The position numbers and the translations under genes are program-made. From assembly GCF_030272615.1 (NCBI RefSeq), contig NC_081414.1, forward strand, positions 762,729,648 through 762,793,647: a stretch of 64,000 nt of DNA. Direction: 5' to 3'. The first letter of the stretch is position 1; each line of letters begins with the position of its first letter. This document shows positions 31,607 through 43,140 of the stretch, in pieces. The notes below the pieces were generated by a model, which saw nothing but the letters and a program-made list of their open reading frames with translations, was not told the origin of the DNA and made no database searches. Source of the DNA: Cryptomeria japonica (lineage: Eukaryota > Streptophyta > Pinopsida > Cupressales > Cupressaceae).

Positions 31607-32031
31607 CACATGTTCAAACAAAAGAGTATGCACGTCAAATGAACAAACTAAACTTAATAGGTCCTAATTACAAATGTCCTAATTCCATATTATAATCAAT
31701 TTTACAAATGTACATATTACATTCTAATTTAAATATGCATTTTTTAATTAAATTATTTTAACTAGTGGTCCTTACAAATTACATGCATTTAGAATTAGAT
31801 AAGTACCTTATACATACAAATTAAACATGCATTTAAACATGTACATGTACTTGAATTAACTTTGAATACATCCTAATTTGATATAATTAAAAATTTCATG
31901 TATTTAAACTTAACAAATATTTATCCTTGAGTTTCAAAAGAAGTTAAGAGATCTAGAATTTATCTTGAGTATTAATTCAATTCATGTGGGATGAACCACA
32001 TGTGTACTTTGGATGACTATATATATATAGT
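31566..32031. repeat. TA microsatellite and AT-rich spacer
   Basis: A TA dinucleotide run at 31566-31600 borders the Gypsy insertion and contains its right target duplication. The rest is AT-rich without coding pattern and with several ACATGTAC-type pieces, like those at 22940-23040 on the other side of the insertion. Confidence 0.7.
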
Positions 32032-35000
32032 TCATACCACATCAAGTGGTTTAGAACGCTCTTCAATAACACTGAATATTTTATCATGATCTTCACTATC
32101 TAGTCTCCACTTTTGAGACTGCCCTTGACATGGAACTGTTTGAAGAATTAGGCCAACAACAATGACCAAGTGACTATACTGATATACCTTGTTGTCAATT
32201 TGGTATTCAGTGAAATGAATCCCATGTTGAACAATTTTAACTTGTTTGAAACATGTCCCTTGTACTACAACTAAGCCTTCATGTACATGTATATAAGAAA
32301 CATGAGAAATTAAAAATTTCCATGTAAGCGATTTGTACATGTACATATTCAAATCAGAACTCAAACTTGTGGGAAATGACATTCCATCACTCATCTCAGA
32401 TTTTGATAACTTCTTTCTCTCTTTTGTGCAACACAATAAATAATAACTAACACCTTCTATATTTCCATCTTCTGCTATGACTGCAAAAATATCTCCTGCA
32501 ATTTGACACAAGTTAAATAAATTCTAAGTTACATATCATTTTTAAGGAAATATTTACATGTGCACGTCATATGTACCTTTTTTAATCAATCCTTAAATAT
32601 GATCGTAATCACTAGAAATCAAAGGAATGTCTTCAAAGTTTTCATCCTCATTTGAATCCTTGTATGTGTCAAAAACTTTTAGTGGCACCATTTTACATTC
32701 ACTAACATATCCAAGCTCTTGATTCTTGCAATCAACATAGTTTTTGAAAATGCATTCAGAACAAAAACATGAATAATCCCTAGTGTATAATGTCCATGGG
32801 CGATTATCTATACTCATGACACAATGCAAAGATCTTGTCCTCTCCATGCTTTGGCATCCATGCATTGATTTTCTATTCACATCTGCAAAATGTACATGTG
32901 TGAAAGAGTTTACATGTAGATCAAGTTGTTAAATCGAAACATTTGAACTAGGAACATGTATTTTTTAAAAGATTAAAAAAAATTAAATAAAACACTAAAG
33001 AGAACACGTACCAGTTATTTCCCAAAACACTCTATATGGAATGGGTTTGTATGTTCTCGATGATGATTCCCCAGGATAAATAGGTTGCTCAAAGTGTTTC
33101 TGACACCATTCAACAACATCATGTGCATCTTCTATACGATCTCTTGTGTACTTTATTTGATGCTTTCTTAGAGCACATTTGATACAAGCTCCTGCACCAT
33201 CATGTTCACCCTTTCCATGACCACTCTAAAAAAAACTCCAAACATGTGGTATTTTGTCATTTCGATGATATCTACATAGTGCATAAAATGGCCTCGAAGA
33301 TTTGAATTGTGCCGCACATCCATCAGACCAAACAAAATGTTTAACTATTGTTATGCCTCTATCTTTCAAATATTCAAAAAAACTTCTTAAAGCAATGTTG
33401 TACAAAAAGTGTGTCATGCTCCTTATCATCACTGATATAGAAGTGGTAATCTTTCTTAATGACACAATTTTCAAATGTACTATCAACACCATCCAAATTC
33501 ATATGTGCATGTTGATAACACACATGCACCAAAATAGTGATTTGGTTTGAAAAGTAATACTCTGATTGAATCTCTTTTTGATGTGCAAAAGAGTAATTCT
33601 CTGCAAAGTCAACTACAAATAGAATAGTTCCAAGTGGGAAAGTGTCTCTTAATCTTTTAAATTGTTCTACTTGCCACGTGGCAAAAAAACCATGGCATAT
33701 GTATGGTTTTATCAACTTACGAAAATTTTCCTTAAATGTTCCAATAGGTATTTCCTCTTCTACATAATCTATCCTTGTAGATTCCTTTCCAAATTTTGTT
33801 TCAAATTTTTTGTACTTGTAACTCTTGCAATTTACCATCTTCCTCATGTCAGTATCTTCATCTCTCAAACGAAATTTATCCAAGTCCCCACATGTTCCAC
33901 AAATTCCTCTTATGCAATTTATTTGACTGGTTGCATTATCATCTGATTTATCACATAAGATGGATGCTATGAATTGACTTGTTCATTTAGGAGGAGCATT
34001 TTCATAATCATCACTATCTTCTCTAATATTTGGAAACACCTGATAGTACAAGTCAAATTTGATGTGATAACAATAACAACAGGTTTCAAAAACTTTGTTT
34101 AACTTCACATAATATGGCCTTAACCATTCAAACATGGTTTGTCCAATCTTTATATGAGGGTTTGTTTTAGTAAACAACACATACAATTCATGTTTTGTTG
34201 TGTCTGTCCTATGTTTTACATGGAGATCATAATGATTAGGATCAATCCTTTTCTTGATAACATCTCTACTATTTGATGAAGGACGAGTATTATCATTCCA
34301 AAAAAATGTCACAAAGTTCCTAACAACATCTTCAATTCTATCAGAACGAGGAGCTCTACACAGAATTGCCCAATTCCCTTCTAAGGTAGTATCATCCAAA
34401 ATCTTTCTCCTTTTAACATATTTAGATATTGTCCTTCTACTAAAACCAAACTTAGATGGCAGTGAAGAGATTTGTCTTTTTTGAGGCAATCTTTCATTTA
34501 ATAAAGATGTCAACATCACTCTTCTTGAAATGGTCTTATCTAGTTTTCGATATTTTTTACCAATGTTCACCAAACCTTTCTTAACATTATCAACAATAGA
34601 TTTTTGTAGCTGAGAAGTTTTCCTCTTTTGACTTGTTGTATCTATACCCAACAATTTCATTAGGTCTATTAAGTCTTTATGAGTAAGTACAATTGATAAC
34701 AATTGAGCTTTTTCTAGTGTAGTATCAAGATTGTTGAAATGAGACATTATTTCTTTTCCACTTTTATTAATTGACCTCCTTTTAGTATTTCTAGGTTCTT
34801 CACTGAGACGTTTCAACTCCTCCACATCCATTTCAAGTAAATGATCTAAATTTTTATAAGAAATATTTCTCTTCACCTGTTTAGCTAGATCCACAATATG
34901 CTCATCCATAACAGTTGTAGGAGGTAAGGTTCCTGACCCCTCTCCTTCAAAGGTCTCCATTGGTTCAATTTGGACAATCCCCTCCCTATGTTCATCAACT

Positions 35001-35104
35001 ATATTATTTTCTTCAATAGGTTCGTTTGCCTCGACTCTCGCTTCAGAACTCCCTTCTTCTCGAGACCGTTCTGCACATAATTTAGGAGTTTGTGTAAGGT
35101 TCAA
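32032..35104 (-). pseudogene. DDE-type transposase-like gene, three exons, decayed
   Basis: Minus-strand gene with exon 1 35104-33012, exon 2 32882-32577 and exon 3 32495-32032. Introns fit GT-AG (CTG|GTACGT...TTTGCAG and AAG|GTACAT...TTGCAG) and keep the frame. In order: acidic N-terminus (1-70), helical part, a helix-turn-helix-like SSLPSKFGFSRRTISKYVKR (about 213-232), a region with TRPSSNSRDVIKKR and MFEWLRPYYV, a cysteine pair CGTCGDL, then LFVVDFAENY, VKHFVWSDGCAAQFKS and SGHGKGEHDGAGACIKCAL, and a C-terminal part with VVVQG and YSHLVIVVGL. The D residues of VVDFAENY and WSDG plus the E/D in GKGEHDGAG could form a DDE triad. Damage: TGA at 33983, a 1-bp frameshift in a T-run near 33380, TAG near 33226, TAA at 32593. 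The motif order resembles transposase-like proteins I recall from invertebrates; I do not name a superfamily. Confidence 0.68.
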
Positions 35105-35839
35105 ATTAATCTAGATTATTCAATTAGGTTTAAGAATAGGGGTGAATTTGGCTTAAAGCTTTGTGTTAAAATTAGCCCATTCAATTTGGTTTATTATTTA
35201 TTTAATTACTTTCAGAATAACTTATGAAGTCAGAATAGCACATCAACAGGGTTCCAATTACTCATACTATCCCGATGGTGAATGAATAGAATGGCATTGG
35301 GGGGACTATCCTGATTATGCACTTATGACCAATGAATTGATATCAGCAAAATGTATGGTGATAAAGGAAAATTAGGATGATACCCGTATCCATATAACTA
35401 ATGAAATCTGAATAATGGATTATCTTTAATTCAATAGTACAACCTATTCCAAAAGCGAGTATATGTAATTAAATTGGAACAACTACTCCGACAACACACT
35501 CTCGACTGAATACCTCTATTGGAATAACTTATAGTGAAAGGCATAAAGGTGAAAATCTTAATCGAGATAACTTGTGAAGTCGGGCATATAGCTTTTTGGT
35601 ATGTTGATAGTTAAAACAGTCCCGATAAGCACTATCCAAGATGCATTCGACATATAGGTAATTCGAAGAGAAAGATTAAGCTGATAATTACTTATCAGAA
35701 TAACCTCTGCGAAAAATGAAAGACAGTTTCCAACAACAACGAAGCAGAAAGACGCCAAATAGAAGACATGATGAATAAAGTAAAGGGACGTAACCCTAAT
35801 ATAGGATATTTATATGTAAAACATTAAAAGGGATAGCAA
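35105..35839. other. Stretch without recognisable genes upstream of the DDE-like gene
   Basis: AT-rich sequence with no coding pattern. It would be the promoter side of the DDE-like gene. No terminal inverted repeat matching the region left of the satellite was found by eye. Confidence 0.45.
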
Positions 35840-37036
35840 AGGAGAATGAGAGAATAAGAGATTTTAGGAGATATAATATCAGATTTTGTAATATATGATA
35901 CCGTAAGGGCATTATCATTGTTGTAATACACATTTTCAAGCAATACAAGAACCAGTTCTTCTATTTTCAAATTATGCTATGGTCTCTTTCATTTTCAAAT
36001 AAGTTCTCTATTATAATTATCTATGGTTGATAATTATTACTCTAAATCACCGTGTGAAGAAATTGTATGTTGTTTCATAGTTGGAGCATCAAGATACATT
36101 TAAGAATCATTTTTCCTATTGTGTCTTGTCTAATTGGTCTTTCACAAGGAAAATTAAATTCAATTAGAATAACTTTGAAAAATATTATACAATTATATAG
36201 CATTGGAGGTTGGGTAGTTGACAGATCCATCCGAGGGAGGATTTAAAAATTGTCTTTCAGAGTTATGCGTATGGTTTGGAAGTGAATGAATATATTGCCC
36301 ATAAGAAATAAGCCACTAGTCTAATTACATACAAATTTCAATTCAAATCACTTATCCACACTTTTTTCAGTTTTTGTAATGAGAGAATAAGAAAATTTAG
36401 GAGATACAATATCAAATTTTAGGAGAATGAGAGAATACGAGATTTTAGGGGATATAATATTAGATTTTGTAATATATGATACCATAAGGAGATATAAGAT
36501 AGCGGATAAGAATGAGAGAATAAGAGATTTTAGGAGATATAATATCATATTTTATAATATATGATATCGTAAGGGCATTATCATTGTTGTAATACACATT
36601 TTCAAGCAATACAAGAACCAGTTCTTCTATTTTCAAATTGTGCTATGGTCTCTTTCATTTTCAAATCAGTTCTCTGTTATAATTGTCTGTGGTTGATAAT
36701 TACAACTCTAAATCACCATTTGAAGAAATTGTACACTGTTACATAGTTGGAGTATCAAGATAAATCTACGAATCATTTTTCCTATTGTGTCTTATCTAAT
36801 TGGTCTTTCACAAGGAAAATTAAATTCAATTAGACTAACCGTTAAAAATATTATACAATTATATAGCATTGAAGGTTGGGTAGTTGACAGATCCATCCAA
36901 GGGAGGATTTAAAAATTGTCTTTTAGAGTTATACATAGGGTTTGCAAGTGAATGAATCTATTTCCCAAAAGAAATAAGGCATCGATATAATTACATACAA
37001 ATTTCAATTCAAATAACTTATTCACACTTTTTTAGT
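35840..37036. repeat. ~0.53-kb direct duplication plus short ~80-bp repeats
   Basis: 35846-36372 is repeated at 36512-37036 (offset about 666 bp), sharing for example AAGGGCATTATCATTGTTGT at 35906 and 36572. Between them, further copies of GAATGAGAGAATAAGAGATT plus TAGGAGATATAATATC occur around 36378, 36425 and 36508. TTGTAATACACATTTTCAAG followed by CAATACAAGAACC looks like an LTR polyadenylation region, so both may come from an old LTR. Confidence 0.8.
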
Positions 37037-37184
37037 TTTATTTTTGTGTTAGTAGGAGATATAAGTAAAAGTTAGAAGGAAGGATAGCTAAAAAATTAGA
37101 ACGGTAAGATAATTTATCCTAAAGACATATGCCACTTTGAGATAAACAACAGAGGTATAAAGTCTAGTCCAATGAAGTCACATA

Positions 37185-38085
37185 TGATGATATGATGAAA
37201 GAATAAGGATTCGGTAGAATACTGAGAGGGGGGGGTGAATCATTATACTCAAAAATTTGATACAAACTCTGAAACTCAAAATAAACTTATCAACAAATAA
37301 CTCAGTCAAGATAATGTCTTCAAACATTACCTACATCAACCGATCATCAACTGGTTTGACTGTTATACCAATTTAATAGTAAACAACTTCAATCTTGTTT
37401 ACATCAACAATGCTCAATCCAAATTAATGGACCACCTTGTTAGAGGATTTATAAAGTAACCAATCATGTTAGAGCTTACCCGGTTAGGGGATTTTGATTT
37501 CTGCTATAATTGTTAGAAAAAAACATGTTTTCTTGATATGTTTGAATAGAACTACATCTGCTTGATCAGGTCCTTCTTAAGCTTCAATCTGCCTTTACAC
37601 AAACTGCAGATCCATCCACCAGTTTGGCAACCATACACTTAACTGCTTTTCTCCAATCTTGTCAACTTTGCCAACAACTTAACAAAACAATATCATCGAC
37701 CTTAAATACAGATCATCTAGGTTGGTAACACAACAAAAACATAGTTCTTATCATCGAGATTATAAACAAGTCGGTACAATCTTGACCATTAGAAATCATA
37801 ACAATCTTTTCACATTAATCAAGAAAATTCCAACCGCTCCATGATCATCGCTTCATCGGACTTTGGAACTCATCATGCACTATGCATTTGATGCAATTCA
37901 CTTTGCTCCTTTTGAAGATAACAAACGTGCCAAATCAATCTGAACTTATCCTCATACAATGATCACACGTGTCTCTATCATTACCGCTTAACATAAACCA
38001 GTAAACTTGATCAGTTAGGATTTATCAAAAACAACTGGTAGGATTTACCAGTCTACATAACATAGAAATGTTTAACCTTATACAT
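37185..38085 (-). repeat. Copia LTR copy with internal deletion, 3' side cut by another element
   Basis: Begins TGATGATATGATGAAAGAAT exactly like the LTR at 43949. The first ~250 bp match 43949-44186; then it jumps to sequence equivalent to 44550 onward, losing about 360 bp, and stops at the counterpart of 45206. Its last 600 bp are also present at 40250-40800, so it is a separate LTR copy and not simply one half of a split LTR. Confidence 0.8.
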
Positions 38086-38089
38086 CAAT

Positions 38090-39163
38090 TTTTTAGGTCC
38101 CGGAGACGACTGAGAGGTGGGGAGGGTGAATTAGTTGTCAACAGTTGTCAATTAATTTTAATCCAAATATAACCCAAACTTAATTCTTAATGTCGGTCAA
38201 CCAAAGTTTGATGCCGATAGACAGTTTAGCAGTTAATATAGTACCGGTAAAGTTTAATGCATGCAATAGAAAGACAAATAACATCCATAATACATAACAC
38301 AAATCTTTATATGTGGAAACCCTATAAGGGGAAAAACAACGGTGGGAAACCTTACCCACAATTAGATGATACTATTGCAGATAGTATGTGTGTACAAAAT
38401 GGAGTCTGCACATGCCGAAAGGCCAACTGCCTAGAGCTCACTGCTCAACCACAAAATGGGAGTCACACTAACTACAATTGGATGGTTAAATCCAATGATA
38501 ATGTACTACTCAAAATAGCATCTTCATATGCTGGATTCAGTACTAGTTTAGCTCTGATTATCTTCTCAATACCTTCCTTCAATCTTCAAATGATGTCTGC
38601 GTGTATAGCTCTGCTTATTTTCGCATATACCTTATTCGTACTTCCTCACATTCCCATATCAATCTCCATAAATGAGATCTTACATTTATACAATAACCTA
38701 AGACCAATTGAGTAGGTCAGCTCACTAAAGATATTACAATAAAATCAATTACAAATGAATCAATATCTGATGCATCATGTCGGCTCAATGCATTTACAAT
38801 AATAACAAATCATCTTCATGGTGTGTCATGCTGATCTGGAATAGATATGCTTGTTGGTGCTTAACCTGGACGTATTTGCCGATAACAGCAAATATGCAAA
38901 CCTGAATAGACCAATGAACAAATCACCATAACAAAGTGTCCAAACAATGTCTTCAACATAACCAAGTAGTCTCCAAGTCATCCCAAGTGTCGATGAATAA
39001 TATAATCTGTCAGTGAACCAAATACCGATGACTGTGCATAGGTCAATGAACATACTGGTGAACATAATCAAGAGTCTCCAAGTGCTGATAAGAGTTGACA
39101 GGTGTTGACAAGTGTTGACATCAATGACAAAACCTTATCAACATATCCAAAATAACAACAATC
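38090..39163 (-). repeat. 3' LTR of a second, nested Copia element
   Basis: About 1.07 kb between GGTCCCGGAGACGACTGAGA at its outer end and CAAAATAACAACA next to the tract ATCTCCCCCTTTGGCATTG (polypurine on the minus strand). Contains the familiar Copia-LTR piece TATGTGGAAACCCTATAAGG. The 152-codon frame in it (38257-38715) is not a gene. Confidence 0.7.
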
Positions 39164-40172
39164 TCCCCCTTTGGCATTGATGACAACACAAGATGGAAAA
39201 ACCATCAAAGTGCCAAAACAGAAATGCCAAAAACCAAAATGCCAAAAACCAAAAAACCAACAATCTCCCAAAGAGATCATTAACTAGAAACCAAAATACA
39301 GAGAGTACCAATCTCTCCCCAAAATAACAATCTCTCCCTCAAAGGATAATGTGTTTTTCCATAACAATCTCCCCCCCTTTGACATCAAATGTGAAAGCAA
39401 TACAAAAGAAAATACAATAGTTCTTAGAACCTATTACAAAATACCAATTTATCAATTCATCCAACTTCTCCCCCTGAGAAGTAGGTCTCCTCATCAAAGC
39501 CGGGAAAAAGATTTCTCTGTTAATTCTACTAGTTGATGATAATCATTAACTATTTAAGTCTCTACCGGTGGGGGTAGAACCCCAAGCTTCTCTCTAAGAT
39601 ATTCAAAAGTCTCTTTAGGCAAAGGCTTAGTAAAAATATCCGCAATCTGTTCTTTAGTATTCACATAAACCAATTTCACTTCTTTTTCTTCAACATTCTC
39701 TTTTAGAACATTGAATTTGATAGAAACATGTTTGGTCTTTGAGTGGAAAACCGAATTCTTAGATATATCAATTGCTGCCAAATTATCACAATAAATAGTT
39801 ATAGGTTCCTTGCATTTTACCTTTATGTCCTTCAACAGTTGTTTACTGCATAATACCTATGTCCAATTAGTTGTTGCTGCAACATATTCTGATTCAGCTG
39901 TTGATAAACATGTGCAACTTTATTTCTTACTCAACCAAGAAATTAGTTTGCTACAAGAAAAAATGCCCCATAGGTGGTACTTTTTCTATTATCTACATCT
40001 CCTGCCCAATTTGCATCTGTGTATACACATAAATCAAAGTTTTCATCCCTAGGATACCATAAGCCAAGATTTGTAGTGCCTTGTAGGTATCGGAAAACCC
40101 TTTTTACTGCTGATTCATGATTTTCTTTAGGATTAATCTGAAACCTTGAAACAATACATACTGAATTCATAA
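39164..40172 (-). mobile_element. C-terminal Copia pol (RNase H) of the nested element, truncated
   Basis: Reading on the minus strand: NSVCIVSRFQINPKE, then AVKRVFRYLQGTTNLGLWY, DLCVYTDANWAGDVDNRKST (first catalytic Asp of RNase H), a decayed middle, EPITIYCDNLAAIDISKN, HVSIKFNVLKENV and EQIADIFTKPLPKETFEYLR, ending at 39554. These are the classical last blocks of plant Copia pol. The element breaks at 40172 at the ...NSVC motif and abuts the other Copia LTR; RT, integrase and gag are gone. Stops occur in the middle. Confidence 0.85.
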
Positions 40173-40173
40173 A

Positions 40174-40994
40174 TATACCTTGATGAAAATCACAATACCT
40201 TGTTAGGAGTAACCTCGCTGGAGTATTTGAGAATCCAAACTAATGGACCACCTTGTTAGAGGATTTATAAAGTAACCAATCATGTTAGAGCTTACCCCGT
40301 TAGGGGATTTTGATTTCTGCTATAATTGTTAGAAAACAAGAGGTTTTCTTGATTTGTCTGAATAGCACTACATCTGCTTGATCAAATCCTTCTTAATCTT
40401 CAATCCGCCTTTACACAAACCGTAGATCCATCCACCTGTTTGGCAACCACACACTCAACTGGTTTTCTCCAATCTTGTTAACTTTGCCAACAACTTAACA
40501 AAATAATATCATCGACCTTAAATACAAATCAAGAAAATTCCAACTGCTCCATGATCACCACTTCATCAGAATTTGTAACTCATCACGCGCTATGCATTTT
40601 ATTGAATTCACTTTGCTTCTTTCCAAGATAATAAACATGCCAAATCAATCTGAACTTATCCTCATACAATGATCACATGTGTCTCTATCATTACCACTTA
40701 ACATAAACCAACAAACTTGATTGGTTAGGGTTTATCAAAGACAACTGGTAGGATTTACCGGTTTACATAACATAGAAATGTTTAGCCTTATAAATTGGTT
40801 CAACTTACAAACTACCATATACCAGTTTACAATATCTTCCACAAAGTTTATCATACCGGTTACAATACAATAGCAATAACAATAATAACATCAACAATAT
40901 TATGAATATCAGTCACTGGTTCAATTGATATCAATGACAACATATCATTAATGCAATCTATATGCAAAATGCCTACAAATTGAACATGCCAACA
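40174..40994 (-). repeat. 3' LTR (5'-truncated in plus orientation) of the Copia element 40995-45405
   Basis: Matches 44486-45405 and ends ...CATGCCAACA next to the minus-strand polypurine tract GCCAAAGGGGGATAT (40995-41009). The first ~540 bp of the LTR are missing where it meets the nested Copia fragment. Confidence 0.85.
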
Positions 40995-41323
40995 ATATCC
41001 CCCTTTGGCATTGATGGTAATACAAATAGCAACGCCTCTGATTGCTATTGTGATTAGTGAATAGGAATCCTAGTTTACATACCAAGTATTCACCATGCTC
41101 TGTCTGTCATCAGTCTATCACTGGTTCACTTAATCAGACACATAATTATTCTCCCCCTTTGACAACAATGCCAAATGAAAAGTAAAATATGTAATATCAA
41201 AATTCTCACTATGTATCAACATACTGCAACTTGATGCTCCCCCTATGGAATATATCCACTCCTTCATCAATCCATGTAAAATTTTGCAAGTAATTCATGG
41301 ACTGATGCAATTAGCATCATGCT

Positions 41324-41518
41324 TCAACTGACTTCATGAAGAGGGACAACCCCCAAATGACTTCTAAGATACACAAAAGTGGTCTTAGGTAGAGGTTTGG
41401 TAAAGATATCTGCAAGCTTCTCCTGGGTAGAAACATGCTCTAAGATAACATCTTTAGTTTGAATTTTCTCCCTCAAAAAGTGATACTTCAATTCAATGTG
41501 CTTAGTCCTTGCGTGCAA
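41324..41518 (-). pseudogene. Copia RNase H C-terminal fragment
   Basis: HARTKHIELKYHFLREKI followed by EKLADIFTKPLPKTTF, the conserved end of Copia pol. The catalytic residues lie upstream and are deleted. It ends in a stop at 41324 shortly before the 3' LTR. Confidence 0.85.
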
Positions 41519-41529
41519 AATAGGATTCT

Positions 41530-42160
41530 AGTAAGTAATCCAGCATCCTTATCCCCAATAATCTACTCAGGACTGTGATTCAGTCTCACATATCTAGGAA
41601 TAACATGATCATTCTCCCCAAGTTCAACTTCTTCATCATCTTCTGCTTCTGAAATTATCTATTCTGATTGAATAAATGCATAAGGATTTGCCTTACTAGT
41701 TTCAGATTTAATAGTTTCAAGTTCCAAAATAAAAATACAAGGATCTTCATCCTTTCTCTCTGAGCTGGTTCCTTCTGAAACTTTAGGACTTTCATCTACA
41801 TGAACATCAACACTCTCAACAATTCTCTGTGTCCAAATATTGAAACATTTGTAGGCCTTACTCTTGGTGGAATATCCAAGAAATATGCCTTCATCACTCT
41901 TTTCTTCAAACTTGCTAATGTAATCACCTCTTTTAATAAAACATTTACTACCAAAGATCTTGAAATAACTAACATCAGGTGACCTCCCATACCAATACTC
42001 ATAAGGTGTCTTGTCCTTACCTTTTTTCACCAAAACCTAGTTCATAGTGTAGATCGTTGTACTTACAACTTCTCTCCAAAATGTTTTGGCCACACCTCCT
42101 TGTATCAACATAGTTCTAGCTACTTCAACTACTGAGCAGTTGTTTTTTCTGCTATACCAT
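41530..42160 (-). pseudogene. Copia integrase C-terminal region
   Basis: An open frame at 41659-42033 reads KTPYEYWYGRSPDVSYFKIF, GSKCFIKRGDYISKFEEKSD and GIFLGYSTKSKAYKCFN, the GKFEEKSDEGIFLGYS region found after the integrase core in all plant Copia elements. Stops and frame changes join it poorly to the core upstream. Confidence 0.88.
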
Positions 42161-42161
42161 T

Positions 42162-43127
42162 CTACTGTGGTGTCCTTGGTGTAAAAAGCTTTCGCTTGAT
42201 ACCATTCTCATCATAGTACTTATTGAACTCCACAGAAGTGAATTCACCCCCCTGATCTATTCTCACACATTTAATCTTTTTGCCACTCTCTTTCTCAGTT
42301 AAGGCCCTGAATGCCTTGAATTTACCAAAAGCTTCATTCTTATCTTTCAAGAATGTGACCCACACCATCCTTGAACAATCATCAGTGAAGATCATGAAAT
42401 ATCTATCACCTGAAATGCTTTTAGTTCTTATTGGTCCACATAGATCTATATGAACCAAATCTAACAAGTGCTTTGCTGAGAAAGACTTGCTCTTAAAAGT
42501 AGAAGAAGTCATCTTCCCTAACTGACATTCTTTACAAAGAGAATTAACTGGTTTGTCTATCTGAGGTAGACCTCTTACTGTGTTACATTTACTCACTTTA
42601 ACAATATTGTCAAAATTTATATGATAAAATCTTCTATGCCAAAGCCAACTATCATTTATTTTTGCAATCAAATAGTTGCTAACTTTTGGATTAAGATGAA
42701 ATAGATTACCTCTGGTCTGTTTATGGGTTGCAATAAATTCACCTTTGTTATCAAAGATTTTGCACATACCATTTCTAAAATCCAGTGGGCATCCTTTATC
42801 ATTCAGTTTTGCCCCACTTAAAAGATTATGCTGAAGACCTTCAACCCAATAAACATTGTCACCACTGCTCTTCCCATTAAGAGAAATAACTCCCTTACCT
42901 TTAACCATATAGGGTGAGTCATTGCCAAATCTGACAACACCGCCATCAAATTCCTTCAAGGAAAGAAATTTGCTCCGATCACTAGTCATGTGATGTGAAT
43001 AACCACTATCAATGATCCAATCATCAAAGTTATCCATCCTGGATACTAGAGCCTTCTGACCAATCTTATTGCAAGGAAAACATTTCAGCGGTAGCTTACC
43101 TCTATATTTACCAGTGCCTCTAGGCAA
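42162..43127 (-). CDS. Copia protease, pre-integrase zinc domain and integrase core (321 codons, partial)
   Basis: Long open stretch. About residues 15-25 hold a damaged gag zinc knuckle (CFPCNKIGQ, lacking its His/Cys end). WIIDSGYSHHMTSD at about 37-50 is the protease active site (DSG). WLWHRRFYHINFDNI with CKECQLGK (about 160-205) is the HHCC zinc domain before integrase. The core is HIDLCGPIRTKSISGDRYF (first Asp), FTDDCSRMVW (second Asp region) and IRTDQGGEFTS-like IDQGGEF; the third acidic residue (E) would follow. Truncated by a stop at 42162 and continued in other frames. It once cut and joined element cDNA to the genome in the nucleus. Confidence 0.85.
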   Translation of the reverse strand: MPRGTGKYRGKLPLKCFPCNKIGQKALVSRMDNFDDWIIDSGYSHHMTSDRSKFLSLKEFDGGVVRFGNDSPYMVKGKGVISLNGKSSGDNVYWVEGLQHNLLSGAKLNDKGCPLDFRNGMCKIFDNKGEFIATHKQTRGNLFHLNPKVSNYLIAKINDSWLWHRRFYHINFDNIVKVSKCNTVRGLPQIDKPVNSLCKECQLGKMTSSTFKSKSFSAKHLLDLVHIDLCGPIRTKSISGDRYFMIFTDDCSRMVWVTFLKDKNEAFGKFKAFRALTEKESGKKIKCVRIDQGGEFTSVEFNKYYDENGIKRKLFTPRTPQ

Positions 43128-43140
43128 TCATTTTGCCAAC

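Noticed and set aside
35105-35840. Terminal inverted repeat partner for the region left of the satellite
   Set aside because: AATAGGGGTG occurs at both sides (about 14351 and 35137) but in direct orientation and only 10 bp; treated as chance.
38257-38715. 152-codon open frame on the plus strand
   Set aside because: Lies entirely inside a Copia LTR in antisense orientation; hydrophobic patches arise from AT-rich LTR sequence. No homology recognised.
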